Origin: Humulus lupulus
Lineage: Eukaryota > Streptophyta > Magnoliopsida > Rosales > Cannabaceae
Length of the DNA stretch: 64,000 nucleotides
Reading direction: 5' to 3'
Assembly (NCBI RefSeq): GCF_963169125.1
Contig: NC_084800.1
Span: 144,704,397 to 144,768,396, forward strand
Each line of letters begins with the position of its first letter. The stretch's first letter is position 1. The notes under the pieces were generated by a model. The model made no database searches, had not been told where the DNA came from, and worked only from the letters and a program-made list of their open reading frames with translations. The position numbers and the translations under genes are program-made. Positions 22,609-35,701 of the stretch are shown piece after piece.

Positions 22609-23520
22609 ATGTCTCAAATTAATTGTAATGTAGTGATTGAACTTAATGATGAAAATATAGTATTTTGGAGACATGATATGGATATATTATTGTTAAGAGA
22701 GAATTTGATGGAGGCTGTTAGAACACCACCAATAGATGCTTCAGTGATTAATTAGTTTGAGTACGCCAAGTGATTAAGAATAAATCATATGGCTATATAT
22801 TATTTACTCCAATCAGTGAATATATATACCAAAAATACTCTACAAAGCCTTAAATCTGCATATGATATATGGGAGGCCATCCATGCTACGTATGGACACA
22901 TATATGGTAAGTGGTCTTATGAGAATGAAATTCTATCGGTCAAGCGTGAAATGATCACTGAATTTATGAAGAATAAGAAAGGTAAATATGATTTATTTGT
23001 TCTTATAACTAAATGGAAAGAGATTTTTCATTCTAAGCTCTTAACTCAAGGTCCACTAACGATGTTTATTCTTCTGTGTAGATGGATGAATCTAACGGTT
23101 CAAGAAGGCTGTTGATGAAGATCATGAAGAGGGAAAAGAGGAAAAGCGTCTAGTTCAAGAAAGCATTAAAGAAAGTCCATTTATTTAAAATTATTTAGTT
23201 TTATTAAAAGAAAAACTTTATTGTTGTTTGAACAATGTTTAGTTCATTTTTTAGTTAATTTGGAATTTTATTGCAATATTTTATTTATAATTTGATTATT
23301 CTTAATTTTTTCTTTAGACATGCAATTGAATATTTGGACTTTATCGCTTTCATTAAAATGAACGAACGCTCAATAATTTAGAATTATTTAAAGTAGCAAA
23401 ACCGCAAGGTAACAAAAGAGAAAAAATTTCAAATGAGGGTGACACATATCTTTGGCATCTTAGACTTAGTCATATAGGTTTAGATAGAATAAACCGGTTA
23501 GCAAAAGATGGACCTTGGAG
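22609..23520 (+). pseudogene. gag: C1 gag and pre-integrase remnant
   Basis: From ATG 22609 the sequence MSQINCNVVIELNDENIVFW and later SAYDIWEAIHATYG have the look of a copia gag (UBN2-type) domain. It is broken by stop codons near 22753 and 22771 and ends at 23115. Gag C-terminus and protease are not recognisable. At about 23397-23520 a pre-integrase stretch (YLWHLRLSHIGLDRINRL) survives. It stops near 23520, where minus-strand chromovirus G1 begins. Confidence 0.65.
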
Positions 23521-23960
23521 AACACCATCTTATTCACTACTGAGCTTTTAATTATAACAACTCTGTTGAGCCATTCAAACAGTGCCCTAAAACCTAAATC
23601 CATTCATGGCACCAATCCAATCACCACACTATCTCTCCATATAAAAGAAACCCTGGCAAACAGTCTGGAAACACATTCAGAACTCACAGACTAATCCAGT
23701 CTGTCCTGACTCCACTGGCACAATCTAAGTAGTATCCACTACACTAGCTAAGAGTTCCATGCACCTCCCTGCAATAAAACTCTAGCTCTCAATACAATTA
23801 CCCTAAGCATACGGAACCATGCACAGTGCCAACTATCACAAGGCTTTCCACTCTCAAGCCCAAGAGTTACTATACTTTCCTTGCGATTTAAAATTGCCCC
23901 ACTCTTGGCTAACCAATCCAAATCCAGAATCATACCGAGCCAGTCATAACCAGCTTTACC
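23521..23960 (-). pseudogene. G1 protease fragment and truncation point
   Basis: The stretch LDWLAKSGAILNRKESIVT and VLRARVLLQGG aligns with the G2 protease ([30 protein letters not shown]). Downstream the similarity (LASVVDTT) continues with stop codons and fades before 23521. G1 lacks everything beyond the protease. Confidence 0.75.
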
Positions 23961-24229
23961 AAAACCACTGATGAGTCCTTTTTATCATAACCCAACTCAT
24001 CTCTTAAGTCACCAATACGGTATTGCCTTCTCATCACAACATAATCATGTGATCTGCATAACAACTCTATGCTTCTCTATATGCAACAAATAAAGAAACA
24101 ACATGGCACCAAAACCAACCAGTATAACTTAGAAATTAGAACTAGCAAACTAACCTGTCACCCCTGAGGAACTAGTCTCAGTCTCAAATTCTGACTGCAT
24201 CGGAATGAACACTCGAGCTGGGGTCGAGC

Positions 24230-25216
24230 TGTCCATCCCCTTTCGATCATCCTTCCTTCGTATTGGGCAATCCTTCTTACGATGTCCAAACATATTACAT
24301 GAGAAACACGCTCCTTGCTCGACATTCTCCTAGAAGATGCCTTTTACACCGAGCGCATACTAGATATGTCTTCTGACTTTCCTTTTTTACTTGCTCCAAT
24401 AAGTGGAGGTACCACTATTTGAGCTCCGTTCTCTCCAGCACTCTGCTGCCCAATCTGATGTCCTGCGCTCTCAACAGCAAGAGCCTTCCCTACCACCTGA
24501 GCATAGGTAGAAACTTCATGCACTAGGGCAACTCTAATACCCTGAGCTATTCCAGGATTCAATCCCTGCACAAATTTCTCCTTTCGAGCTACATTTGTGG
24601 GTACCATGTCAAAAGCAAACTTGGCCAACCCATCAAATCTATTAACATACTCGGTTACTGTTGCCTTTCCCTGAACGAGACTCAGAAACTCATTCATCTT
24701 AGCAGTCTTAGCTACATCACATTAATACTTCTCATTAAACATTTGCCTAAATTCTTTCTAGCCCATCACAGCTGTGTATCGTGTCTGGGATACTACCTCC
24801 CACCACATCCGGGCATCATCCCGTAGTACACATGTAGCACAGATCACCCTATCGTGACCCACCAGTCCCATACCATCAAGAATGGAACTGATCATGCCCA
24901 TCCATTGCTCAACTCTAAATGGATCTAGGCCTCCCTTGAAGACTGGAGGGTAATACTCTTGGAATCTTCCACAGAGGAATTCCCATCTGTTCTCAACCCT
25001 AGGCTGAGCCAAAGCTGGTGCCACTCTTGGCACAACAAAGGAAGAAGTGCTCCCCAACAGATTCTGATGTTGCTTCAGACACCTAATCTCTTCCTCATGC
25101 CTCTGCAATCTTGATTTCAAATCTGTGATCATCTGCTGAAAATTCATAGGGGCAGATGAAGAACTGATACCCTGGCTGTAACCCCCAGCCTCTATATAAC
25201 CACCACCAGGCCTCAT
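24230..25216 (-). pseudogene. gag: G1 gag
   Basis: Starts near 25216 (MRPGGGYIEAGG) with a coiled coil (LKSRLQRHEEEIRCLKQH). Then comes the gag core (FKGGLDPFRVEQWMGMIS, DARMWWEVV) and, after a stop around 24755, MNEFLSLVQGKATVTEYVNRFDGLAKF at 24697-24344. A CX2CX4HX4C zinc knuckle (CFSCNMFGHRKKDC) lies at about 24301-24260. This is a typical chromovirus gag, broken by at least two stop codons or frameshifts. Confidence 0.85.
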
Positions 25217-25702
25217 TATCTGCCTTGAATATAAACCTGCTGATTAAATCTGTAGTCAATAACTTGACCCATTAATCATGATGAGAATATCAAGAACTTT
25301 CCCCATGAGAACAATCTTACCACACCACAATCACAACCACTTGCAATGCTAGAGACATGCCCATGTCATTCATACATCAATCATAATCCCTGCTCTTCCA
25401 ACATTCATACCATGCCTCCAACTCCGGCATGCAAATATCACAATTATATACTCACAGAGCAGATAATCATATAATCACATCCACATATATATATATATAT
25501 ATTCACGGAGCATATAATCATATAGTCAAGAGCCAGGCTCTATCAGAATTGCATGCTCCCTAATACAATGTGCAGGTAAAGCATTTACATTCTATTTAAG
25601 CAGTTAAGCACATAACTACAGAAATAGTTACCATTCCCTGAGTGAAGCTATCTTCAGTGATGAGTGTACATGCCCAGCTTGTCTTCAGGAACCATAAACC
25701 TT

Positions 25703-25719
25703 GGCTCGCTCTGATACCA
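25703..25719 (-). promoter_or_regulatory. G1 primer binding site (initiator Met tRNA)
   Basis: On the minus strand TGGTATCAGAGCGAGCC begins three bases after the LTR end (…GCGTTACA at 25723). It matches the initiator methionine tRNA primer site common in plant Tekay-type elements and fixes the LTR boundary and orientation. Confidence 0.9.
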
Positions 25720-25722
25720 AGT

Positions 25723-27804
25723 TGTAACGCCCTAAACTCCAGGGACCGTTACTGTGTGCCTTGTAAACAGTGCTAAACTCGCTAATCGAGTTATTTGGCT
25801 AAAATTGTGTAACTAAGTATGATTAGCGGTTTAGGGATTAAAATTTTTGGTTAAGATATAACGTTTCATTAGAACGTTTACTATATACATTGGGATCCCA
25901 AAAATATTATGTAAAGGTCTATTACAAGAAAATATTTACAACCAGCCGGTCTAAGTGGCAAAACAGGGTTTAACTCTAGCTCCTCTCCTTCAGACCTCGG
26001 CCGTGGCGGTCGAGCAGCTGCATATGTACACATCGCCACCTAAGCTCTCCAACTCAAGGATGGTCCAGCTTTCTTTTGCCTTTACCTGCACCACATAGCA
26101 CTCGTGAGCCGAAGCCCAACAAGAAAACTCAATATGCTCATGAACAGTAATAACATGTCATCAAATCATAAGGCACATGCCTAGCAGATATAGCCCTAGT
26201 CAAGTCGGCAAACAAATCCACGTAATGATGGGTATCCAGGATAAGGAATCCTGCCCTCCTGATGGGATGACTATCAAGTCAATCACAATTAGATAAGTGA
26301 TTTATCACAGGTGGTTTCGGTAACCATACCGGGCTGATAGCCCTGAATAAAAGAGTGACAGTGGTGCAAGTCACTAAGGTGGGTTCCGTTCCCTTTATAA
26401 ATAAGTGATCCTTTCACTAGCTTAAACAGGATAGGTGCATGATGATTAGTCACCAACATAACCTTCCTCATGACCCTAGAGTCATAACTATAGAACATTG
26501 TTCCCTAGCCATGTGACAAGCAATCACCTAGGCCTTAGGCCCTGGCTCTAAGTAACTAGTCCTAGACTAGCCAAGCGCTTATAATTTTCATCGACCTTCA
26601 GGTCGGTCCAGCATTAATACCCCATATGAGTCATTCAACACTGATATCGATTAGATCTAATCTTCATTCGACCCTGCGTCCTCGATGCTTATGCCGTTTC
26701 TGACTCTCAGGTCAGTGATACGCGGCCAGTGCCGAACCTGAACATTTGGTGCCATGCACAAGCAAGCAATGCTACCAAACATATATCATATGTCAAATAT
26801 CCGAATACAGGGCATTCATCATGCTTACTTAACAACTTCCAGCATAACTAGGACCATGCATAAACACAGAGGCTCAAGCTCTGAACAATCTCATATTCAA
26901 TACTCAAAGCATGCCCTAGTCACATGTTTCTCGTGCAACACATGCATCACATTTAATCACTTGGCATGCCTCAACATTAACCATGCATGTCACATTTAAG
27001 CATCCAACATGCATCAAGAATAACCATGTATGTCACATATACACAGGGTGTAGTTTTCTTACCTCTGATTCGAGTGAGAATTAATATAAGAACGACCCTT
27101 GAGAACGATCAACCTTTAAGCCTTTAGCGGTTACCTAGTCATAACCAAATATGGGACACCATCAATAAAATGAACACCAAAGGTTCCCAAACCAAGATCT
27201 AGCCTCCAAGACATCAATCCCCACTAATTCGGGTAGTAGGAACAATCCCGAGGCCTAAAACCAAGTTCCCGGGGCCAAAACACTCAAAAGGGCTCAAACC
27301 TGACCAAGGGCTGTGGCCCTAACACCTTGAGCCGTGGCCCCCAGTCACTCCAGGAGCAAGGGCCACGACGCCCTACACCTAGGGCCGCGGCGCCCAGCAA
27401 GGAAAAAACCTCCCCAGCAGCTTCTTCAAGCTAAGGTCGCGGCCCCCAACCCAGAACCAGCCATAAACCCATTTTCCATCATCCCAAACACCCCAAAAAC
27501 ATACCTAAGCACTTCCAAATCATCAAATCAAAGTTCCCAAGCTTCCCAATGATCCAAAACCATCAAATCCCAAGGCTCAAACGAACCAAAAACTCAATGA
27601 TTCACAAAGTCCAATTCTAAGCTTAAAAACTATAAAAACTTAAAACTTAAAACTTGAATTACCTCCAATTGAGTTGTTTCCAACTAAATCCTTCGGCTAA
27701 TAAGCTTCTAATCTTCCCTAGGATCGTTATGCATCGATCCTCGCTTGATTCTGACTCCTAGAACTCGAGATTTCTTCGAAAATGCTTCAAACAGTAAAAT
27801 GAAT
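25723..27804 (-). repeat. G1 LTR, larger part
   Basis: It begins TGTAACGCCCTAAAC on the + strand. It contains the conserved blocks shared by all chromovirus LTRs here, such as GTGAGCCGAAGCCCAACAAGAAAACTC and TAGTTTTCTTACC. It is cut at 27804 by the G2 LTR; the remainder resumes near 33688. A GC-rich palindromic stretch (AGGGCCGCGGCGCCC) lies near 27383. Confidence 0.85.
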
Positions 27805-30187
27805 TGTAACGCCCTGGTTACCCCAGAATAGTTACGGTGAATTGGAAATTTGACTTGCTACCCAAGTCCTTTGGTTAAAAATGTGCATCTAAGTGTTATT
27901 AACAGGCTAAGGTGGAAAAACCAATCAAAAAGGAAAGGATATATTTTATTAGATACATAAAACTGTTCATGGGCCCATAAAAACATTTACAAGTTATTTA
28001 AAACTCAAAAAGGTCAATACTGTATCAAATTTGCAACCCGCCGACCTAAGCGGCAAAAATAGGGTAAACCCCTTAGTTCCTCTGAGAACTCCTTGGCCGT
28101 GGTGGTCAAGCGGCCGCATATGTACACAACACCACCTAAGCTCTCCACTCAAGGCTGGGTGAGCTTTTATTTCCCTTTACCTGCACCACGTAGCACCCAT
28201 GAGCCAAGCCCAACAAGAAAACACAATATAGCATGATATAATATCAACAATGATCATAATAATCATTCAGGACTTTCAGTCCAAGACAGGTAAGTGACAG
28301 AGGAAAAGTCACTAAAGTGGGAACAACTCCCTTTAGCCATGTGACGATAGGGTCACCGGGGCTTAACAGATAAGTGAACCTTTCACGAGCTTAAACATGA
28401 TAGGTGCATGGTGACTAGTCACCGACATAACCTTCCTCATGACCATAGAGTCATAACCCTGGAACATCGTTCCCTAGCCATGTGAAAAACGGTCACCTAG
28501 GCCTTAGGCCTTGGCTCTGAGTAACTAGCTTAGACTATTCAAGCGCTTATAAGTTTCATCGACCTTAGGGTCGGTCCAACATTAATGCCTTAGAGTCATT
28601 CAATGCTGATATCAATTAGATCTAATCTTCATTCGGCCCTGCATACAGGATGCTTATGCCGTTTCTGACTCTTAGGTCAGTAATACGCGACCAGTGCCGT
28701 CCCTGACTAATCAGTGCCATACACAAGTAAACATCATCCGCTAGCATTTAATATGCAATCCATGTTCACATTTATCAACCAACATGCCTCAACAACACTC
28801 ATGATGTCATATACACAGGGTGCAATTTTCTTACCTCAGGTTCGAGCGAGAAGTATTATAAGAACAACTCCTAAGAACGATCAACCTTTTGGTTCCTTAG
28901 CAGTTACCTAATCACAACCAATTATAACCTCCATTAATGAAAATCAACATTGAAAGGGTCTTAACCTAAACCCTAATCTCGGGACCCCGAAACATGCCCA
29001 CACGGTGAGTTGATTCGATCCCGGGCCTTAAGGATTGAAACCCCAAGCCAAAAACACTCAAAACGGGATTCTGAAGGAACAGAGTAGCGCTACAGCGCTG
29101 CTCCCTAGCGCCCCAGTGCTATTCTTAGAACCCCCAAAATGCCAAAAAGAATCCTGTGTAGCACTATAGCGCCCTAGGATGGGCGCTGTAGCGCTACCCC
29201 CAGACCAGCACTCCCTTGAAACCTTCTTCTTCGACTCCTTCGATTCCAACATGTTTCCAATGCTTCCAAATCCCATTTTTGGTGCCAAATCAACCCAAAA
29301 ACCACCCTATCATACCCCAAACATCACAACCATAAGAACCATAGCCAAATCTCCCAACAAAACCAAGTATTCAACCTAGAAATCACAACAGAAAACTAGA
29401 ACCAAAATAGGGCAAACCAGAGAATTCAATGGCTAGAAACTTACCCCAAGCTCAGATTTATGATTCTCTTCAATGGTGGAACACACTCCCAAACTCCCAA
29501 GGCTTACTTCTCAAGTTTTAATCCTCAAGAATGGCTCAAAAATCACAAAGAACACCGAAGGAGAAAAGGTACGGGAAGGCTCTTGAAGATGCTCTGTTTT
29601 TCTACTTCTTTCACAACCTAAAATGGCATATATCAATCCTAGGGGTGAAAAGACTAAACTACCCTTAGGTCAATTAAGGATTTCTAAAGGCTCCCAAGGG
29701 CAAAATTGGTATTCCCCACCTATCTCGTTAATCATAATTAACGCTCTCAAATTCCCGCTATTCTCGATAATCTTAAACACCAATAATTTATATCCCGTTA
29801 CCCTTTAATTCCCAGTAACACTCTAATCATTAAAATCACCCCGAGACTCATCCCGAGCCCCAAACTTAAACCTGTTATGACTAGACCGCTAATTAATATT
29901 CCATGATCGTCTCATGTCGGATAGCTCGAACAAACCCACATTATAATGTGGTCTCAACAATATGTCACTTACATGCATACAAATATGCAATTATGCCCTC
30001 AACGAGCCAAATTACCAAAATATCATAATAATCAAATGTGGACCCACATGCATGCATATAACATCATATTATAATATAATTCACATAAACATGCATATTA
30101 TCATTTAATGGCATAATTAAGCAAGTATGGCCCTCCCGGCCTACTAATCCAGCCATTAAACCGCATTAGGAATTCTGGGGCATTACA
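27805..30187 (-). repeat. G2 3' LTR (2383 bp)
   Basis: TGTAACGCCCTGG at the left and GGGGCATTACA at the right. The right edge is followed by ACTATCCCCTCCTTAC, whose complement is the purine-rich tract GTAAGGAGGGGATAGT preceding the LTR. Hairpin-forming GTAGCGCTACAGCG blocks lie at about 29084-29200. The first five flanking bases at the left are TGAAT; the matching right-hand copy was lost in the deletion. Confidence 0.9.
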
Positions 30188-30227
30188 ACTATCCCCTCCT
30201 TACAGAAATTTCGTCCTCGAAATTTAC

Positions 30228-33200
30228 CTGAACAGCTCGGGATACTGACTCTGCATATCTGACTCTAGCTCCTAGGTCGCTTCCTCGACCTTGCTGTTCT
30301 TCCACAATACCTTAACCAAAGGTATTGTCTTATTCATGAGGACCTTATCCTTTCTGTCAAGTATCTGAACCGACTGCTCCTCAAAGGAGAGATCTGGCTC
30401 AAGCTCCAGATCTTCATAGCTCAAAATATGGTTCACATCAGATACATACCTCCGAAGATCTTAAACATGAAATACATTATGCATGGCTGACAACACCGGA
30501 GGCAAAGCCAATCTGAAAGCCACTTGACCAACCCTCTCCAGAATCACAAATGGACCTACAAATCTAGGACTCAGCTTGCCTTTCTTCCCAAACCTTCTCA
30601 CCTTTTTCCATGGTGAGACTCTAAGGAAGACATAGTCTCCCACTTGGAAGTCCACGTTCCTGCGCTTGGGATCTGCATGACTTTTCTGCTTACTCTGAGA
30701 AGCGAGCATCCGAGCTCTAATCTTCTCAATGGCCTCACTGGTCCTCTGAACTGCCTCAAGACCTAAGTATCTCCTTTCACCTCTCTCATCCCAATGAATG
30801 GGAGATCTGCACTTCCTACCATACAACATCTCATAAGGTGCAACTCCAATGGTAGACTGATAACTGTTGTTGTAGGAGAACTCTATCAAAGGCAGATACT
30901 TACTCCAAGATCCACCAAAGTACAGCACACATGCTCGCAACATGTCTTCCAAAATCTGGATCGTCCTCTCAGACTGTCCATTTGTCTGAGGATGATAAGC
31001 AGTACTGAACTTCAGTTGTGTCCCCATGGCCTTCTACAAACTTCCCCAGAACTTGGAAGTAAAAGTAGGGTCCCAATCTGACAAGATCGACCTAGGTGCT
31101 CCATGGAGGCGCACGATCTCTCTCACATAGAGATTTGCAAACTGGTCAACTGTATAAGTAGTCCTCACTGGCAAGAAGTGAGTTGACTTGGTGTAGCGAT
31201 CCACTATCACCCAAATAGAATCATGCTGACCAACAGTCCTGGGTAAGCCCACCACGAAATCCATCGTGATGTCTTCCCACTTCCACTCTGGAATATCCAG
31301 AGGCTGCAATAACCCTGCCGGTCTCTGATGCTCAGCCTTGACCTACTGACATGTCAAGCACTTAGCTACATACTCTACTACATCCCTCTTCATCCCTGGC
31401 CACCAATACAACGATCTCACATCCTGATACATCTTCGTGGTGCCTGGATGCAAAGAGTAAGGTATAGTATGAGATTCATCCAGAATCTCTCACCTCAAAT
31501 CAGTGTCTAACGGAACACATATCCGCCCCTTGTATCTCAACAAGCCTAACTCAGACACGATATAATCTCTGGATGCTCCAGCCAGAACATCCTCTTTGAT
31601 CTTGATTAGTTGTGGATCACTCAGCTGACCCTCCTTGATTCTCTCCAACAGCGTAGACTGTAGCGTAATATTAGCCAACTGGCCCACCAGCAACTCTATA
31701 CCAGCTCTGGTCATATCATCTACTAACTCTCTGGCTATCAGCCTCATACCATGAATCTGTCCCGGACCCTTCAGGCTTAAAGCATCAACTACCACTTGGC
31801 CTTTCCTGGATGATACAGAATCTCGCAATCATAATCTTTTACTAACTCCAGCCAATGCCTTTGTCTCATATTTAAATCTTTCTGAGTGAAGAAGTATTTC
31901 AAGCTCTTGTGGTCTGTGTAGATCTCACACTTCTCTCCATAAAGATAGTGTCTCCATATCTTTAATGCAAAGACCACCGCCGCCAACTCTAAATCATGAG
32001 TGGGATATCTCTTTTCATACTCCTTCAACTGACGAGAAGCATAAGCAATTACTTTCTTTGACTGCATCAGAACACATCCCAAACCTTGATGAGAAACATC
32101 ACAATAAATCACAAACTTCTCCTGATCCATTGGAAGACTCAGAATCGAAGCTGTAATCAACCTCTGCTTCAGTTCCTGGAAGCTGTTCTCACACTTATCT
32201 GACCACACAAATTTTTTACTCTTGCGTGTCAGCTCAGTCAATGCACTAGCTATCTTTGAGAACCCTTCCACGAAACGCCTATAGTAACATGCCAATCCAA
32301 GGAAACTTCTAACCTCAGAAGCATTCTTTGGCCTTGACCAATCTCTGACCGCCTCAATCTTTGCTAGATCTACCTTAATCCCCTCCTTACTGACAATATG
32401 CCCAAGAAAGGATATCTGAGATAACCAAAATTCACATTTCTTGAACTTTGCAAACAGTCTGTGTTCCCTCAGTCTCTGTAGAACCAACCTCAGATGCTAT
32501 TCATGCTCTGACTCAGACTGAGAATATACCAGAATATCCTCAATGAAGACGATCACAAACTGGTCTAGATAATCCTTGAACACTCTATTCATCAGATCCA
32601 TAAAAGCAGCAAGGGCATTAGTCAATCCAAAAGACATGACTAAGAACTCATAATGCCCATACCTTGTATGAAAAACCATCTTCGGTATATCTCCCTCCTT
32701 GACCCTCAACTGATGATAACCAGAACGAAGGTCGATCTTTGAGAATACCTTCTTACCTTGCAACTGATCAAACAAATCATCTATCCTTGGAAAAGGATAC
32801 TTATTCTTAATTGTCAGCTTATTCAGTTCTCTGTAATCAATACACATTCTCAGAGAACCGTCCTTTTTCTTTACAAACAGAACTGGCGCACCCCAAGGTG
32901 AGAAACTAGGTCTGATAAAACCCAAATCTAGCAGTTCTTGCAACTGTACTTTCAACTCTTTCAACTCAGCTGGGGCCATTCTGTAAGGTGCTCTAAACAC
33001 TGGCTCCGTCCCTGGTGCCAGTTCTATCATGAACTCAATTTCTCTATGTGGTAGCAACCCTGGAAAATCTTCTGGAAACACATCCAGAAATTCACAAACA
33101 AGTCTGGTATCTTCTGGTCTCACTGGCACGACCTGAGTGGTATCAACCACACTGGCTAAGAATCCAATGCAACCTCCTTGCAATAAATCCCTAGCCCTCA

Positions 33201-33675
33201 ACACAGAAATCATAGGTATGTGAGCTCCATGCACAGTACCAACAAACACAAAAGGATCCTCACCTTCAGGCTCAAAGGTGACCATCTTCCTTCTGCAATC
33301 AATGGTTGCCCCATACATTGCCAACCAATCCATACCTAATATCATGTCGAAGTCAGTCATAACTAGCTCTATCAAATCCACTGATAACTCTCTACCCTCC
33401 ACTGTCACTGGCAAAGATCTGACCCATCTCCTGGATACCACTAACTCTCCAGTGGGTAACAAAGTTCCAAGCCCCACAGCATAAAAATTACAGGGTCTAC
33501 ACAGTCTATCAATAATACTACTAGCAACAAAAGAGTGTGTAGCACCAGAATCAATCAAAACATTATAAGGGGTTCCAGCACTAAGAAGCTGACCTGTAAC
33601 AACTGAAGGAGAAGCCTCAGCTTCTGCTTGTGTCAATGCGAATTTATCATCAAATAACTCCCAATTTATCATCAA
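30228..33675 (-). pseudogene. pol: G2 pro-pol with chromodomain tail
   Basis: Protease [13 protein letters not shown], then [16 protein letters not shown] and reverse transcriptase with [15 protein letters not shown]. The RT active-site box reads FIED where FIDD is expected, so a catalytic Asp is replaced. RNase H and integrase follow ([44 protein letters not shown]). The frame is shared by 33675-31789, broken by one TAG near 32494, and shifts by one base near 31800 (HPGKAN/VVDALS). The next frame has stops near 31490, 31345, 31031 and 30460. The C-terminal part (VQILDRKDKVLMNK...VKVLWKN) matches the chromodomain-bearing tail of Tekay elements. Several stops correspond to CAG in relatives. 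Confidence 0.9.
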
Positions 33676-33687
33676 ATAACATCCTCA

Positions 33688-34028
33688 TAACTCAATATCC
33701 CAATAAAAGACCCCCGTTATGACAAAACTGCTAATCAATAATATAAGACTGTCTCATGCCGAATAGCTCAAATATATCTCCATAATAATGGGATCTCATT
33801 CACAAATCACAATATGCACCCAAATATACAAATATGCCCTCAATGGGCCAAATTTCCAAAACACCCTAATAATCAAATGTGGACCCACATGCATGCATAT
33901 AACATCATATTATAATATAATTCACATAAACATGCATATTATCAGTTAATGACATAATTAAATAATTATGGCCATCCTGGCCTACTAATCCAGCCATTAA
34001 ACCGCATTAGGGATTTTGGGGAATTACA
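33688..34028 (-). repeat. G1 LTR, remaining outer part
   Basis: This block aligns with 29870-30187 of the G2 LTR, including TGTGGACCCACATGCATGCATATAACATCATATTATAATA-type sequence and the ending AAACCGCATTAGGGATTTTGGGGAATTACA-type edge. It ends at 34028, where the C1 integrase resumes with GGAGAATATTTAG. It most simply completes the LTR that begins at 25723. Confidence 0.75.
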
Positions 34029-35701
34029 TGGAGAATATTTAGATTTAGAATTCAAAGATTTCTTGCTGGAGCATGGTATTCTATCCCAACTCACAACACC
34101 AGGAATGCCACAGCAAAATGGCGTTTCTGAAAGAAGAAACAGGACCTTGTTGGACATGGTCAAGTCTATGTTAAGCTACTCTTCACTTCCTCTCTCATTC
34201 TGGGGACATGCACTTCAAACGACGACGTACATTTTGAATGTAGTCCCATCTAAGACCATTAGCAAAACGCCATTGGAATTGTGGAGTAAAAACAAACCTA
34301 GTCTGCACCATTTCCGCATTTGGGGCTGTCCTGCTCATGTTCTTAGACCTATATCAGGGAAACTTGAATCAAGGTCGGAAGTGTGCATTTTTGTTGGCTA
34401 CGCTCCAGAAACTAGAGGTGGTTATTTCTATAGTCCCAAGGATCAAAAGGTATTTGTTTCAACAAATGCAACCTTCCTTGAACATGACTATATGAATAAC
34501 TATAAACCTCGGAGCAAGATAGTATTGGAGGAACTCATAGCTGGTAAGATTCCATCACAATCATCTTCATCATTAAATGATAAATGACAAACTGAGGAAA
34601 CCATGATTCTAGGAAAAGAAACCCCAGTGCAACGTCGTAGTGGGAGGATTGTGAGACAACATGTTCACTACGAACACGAGGCACATGTCCTTGTTTCTGA
34701 TACAGACAAGGACGATCCATTAACCTTTAAAGAGGCAATGGATGATCCTGAAAATGAGAAATGGCAAGAAGCCATGAACAAAGAAATGGAATCGATGTAT
34801 TCAAATTCCGTCTGGGAACTTGTGGATTCACCTGAAGATGTCAGGCCCATAGAGTGTAAGTGGATATACAAGAAGAAAAGAGGTGTAGATGGGAAAGTAG
34901 AGACTTTCAAAGCGAGGCTTGTAGCCAAAGGTTACACTCAGAGAGAAGGTGTTGATTATGAAGAAACATTTTCTCTTGTGGCCATGCTCAAATCCATTCG
35001 TATCCTCTTATCCATAGCGGCTGCCAATGATTATGAGATATGGCAAATGGACGTCAAGACAACATTTCTGAAAGGCTATCTTGATGAAAGTATCTATATG
35101 GTACAACCAGAAGGGTTCATAAAGAAAGGGGAAGATCAAAAGGTGTGCAAGTTGCTGAAATCCATTTATGGATTAAAAAAATCATCTAGATCTTGGAATA
35201 TCACTTTTGATGAAACAATTAAAACATATGGCTTTGAACAGAATGTCAACGAAGCATGTGTGTATAAATACATCAAAGGAAAAGTGATTGTTTTGTTAGT
35301 TCTTTACATTGATGACATTTTGCTCATTGGGAACAATGTAAAGACATTGTCAAATGTAAATAAGTGGTTAGCTGAAAAGTTCCAAATGAAAGATTTGGGT
35401 GAGGCAAGTTATGTTCTGGGAATCCAAATCTTAAGGGATAGGAAGAACAAGCTCTTGGCACTTTCTTAGGCTAATTATATAGATAAGGTGCTTGAAAGAT
35501 TCTCTATGGAGAATTCCAATAAATGTCAATTACCGACAAGACATGGAATTTCTCTCTCCAAGGAACAATGTCCTAAGAAACCTCAGGAGGAAGAGGATAT
35601 GAGAAAGTATCCCTATGCTTCAGCAGTTGGGAGTTTGATGTATGATATGTTGTGTACTAGGCTCGACATATGTTATGCAGTTGGGATTGTAAGTCGTTAC
35701 C

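Larger units (their letters stand above)
27805..33687 (-). mobile_element. G2: Tekay/Del-like chromovirus nested in the G1 LTR
   Basis: Reading right to left: protease, RT, RNase H, integrase and a chromodomain-like tail (33675 to about 30228), polypurine tract, and a complete 3' LTR (27805-30187). The 5' LTR, primer site and gag are missing at the right junction near 33680. The junction carries a small duplication (ATCATCAAATAAC twice at 33647-33680), consistent with a deletion repair product. G1 LTR sequence resumes immediately. Confidence 0.85.
23521..34028 (-). mobile_element. G1: truncated Tekay/Del-like chromovirus inside C1, itself hit by G2
   Basis: On the minus strand a 5' LTR ends next to an initiator-Met primer site (25719-25703), followed by gag and the start of protease. 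The element stops near 23520; RT, integrase and the 3' LTR are missing. The LTR is in two parts, 25723-27804 and about 33688-34028, separated by G2. Its outer end GAATTACA at 34028 abuts the C1 integrase sequence. Together the LTR parts total about 2.4 kb, as in S1 and G2, but roughly 300 bp appear lost beside the G2 junction. Confidence 0.8.

Noticed and set aside
25484..25502. (AT)n run as a promoter
   Set aside because: A simple dinucleotide microsatellite in G1 leader sequence with no other promoter context.
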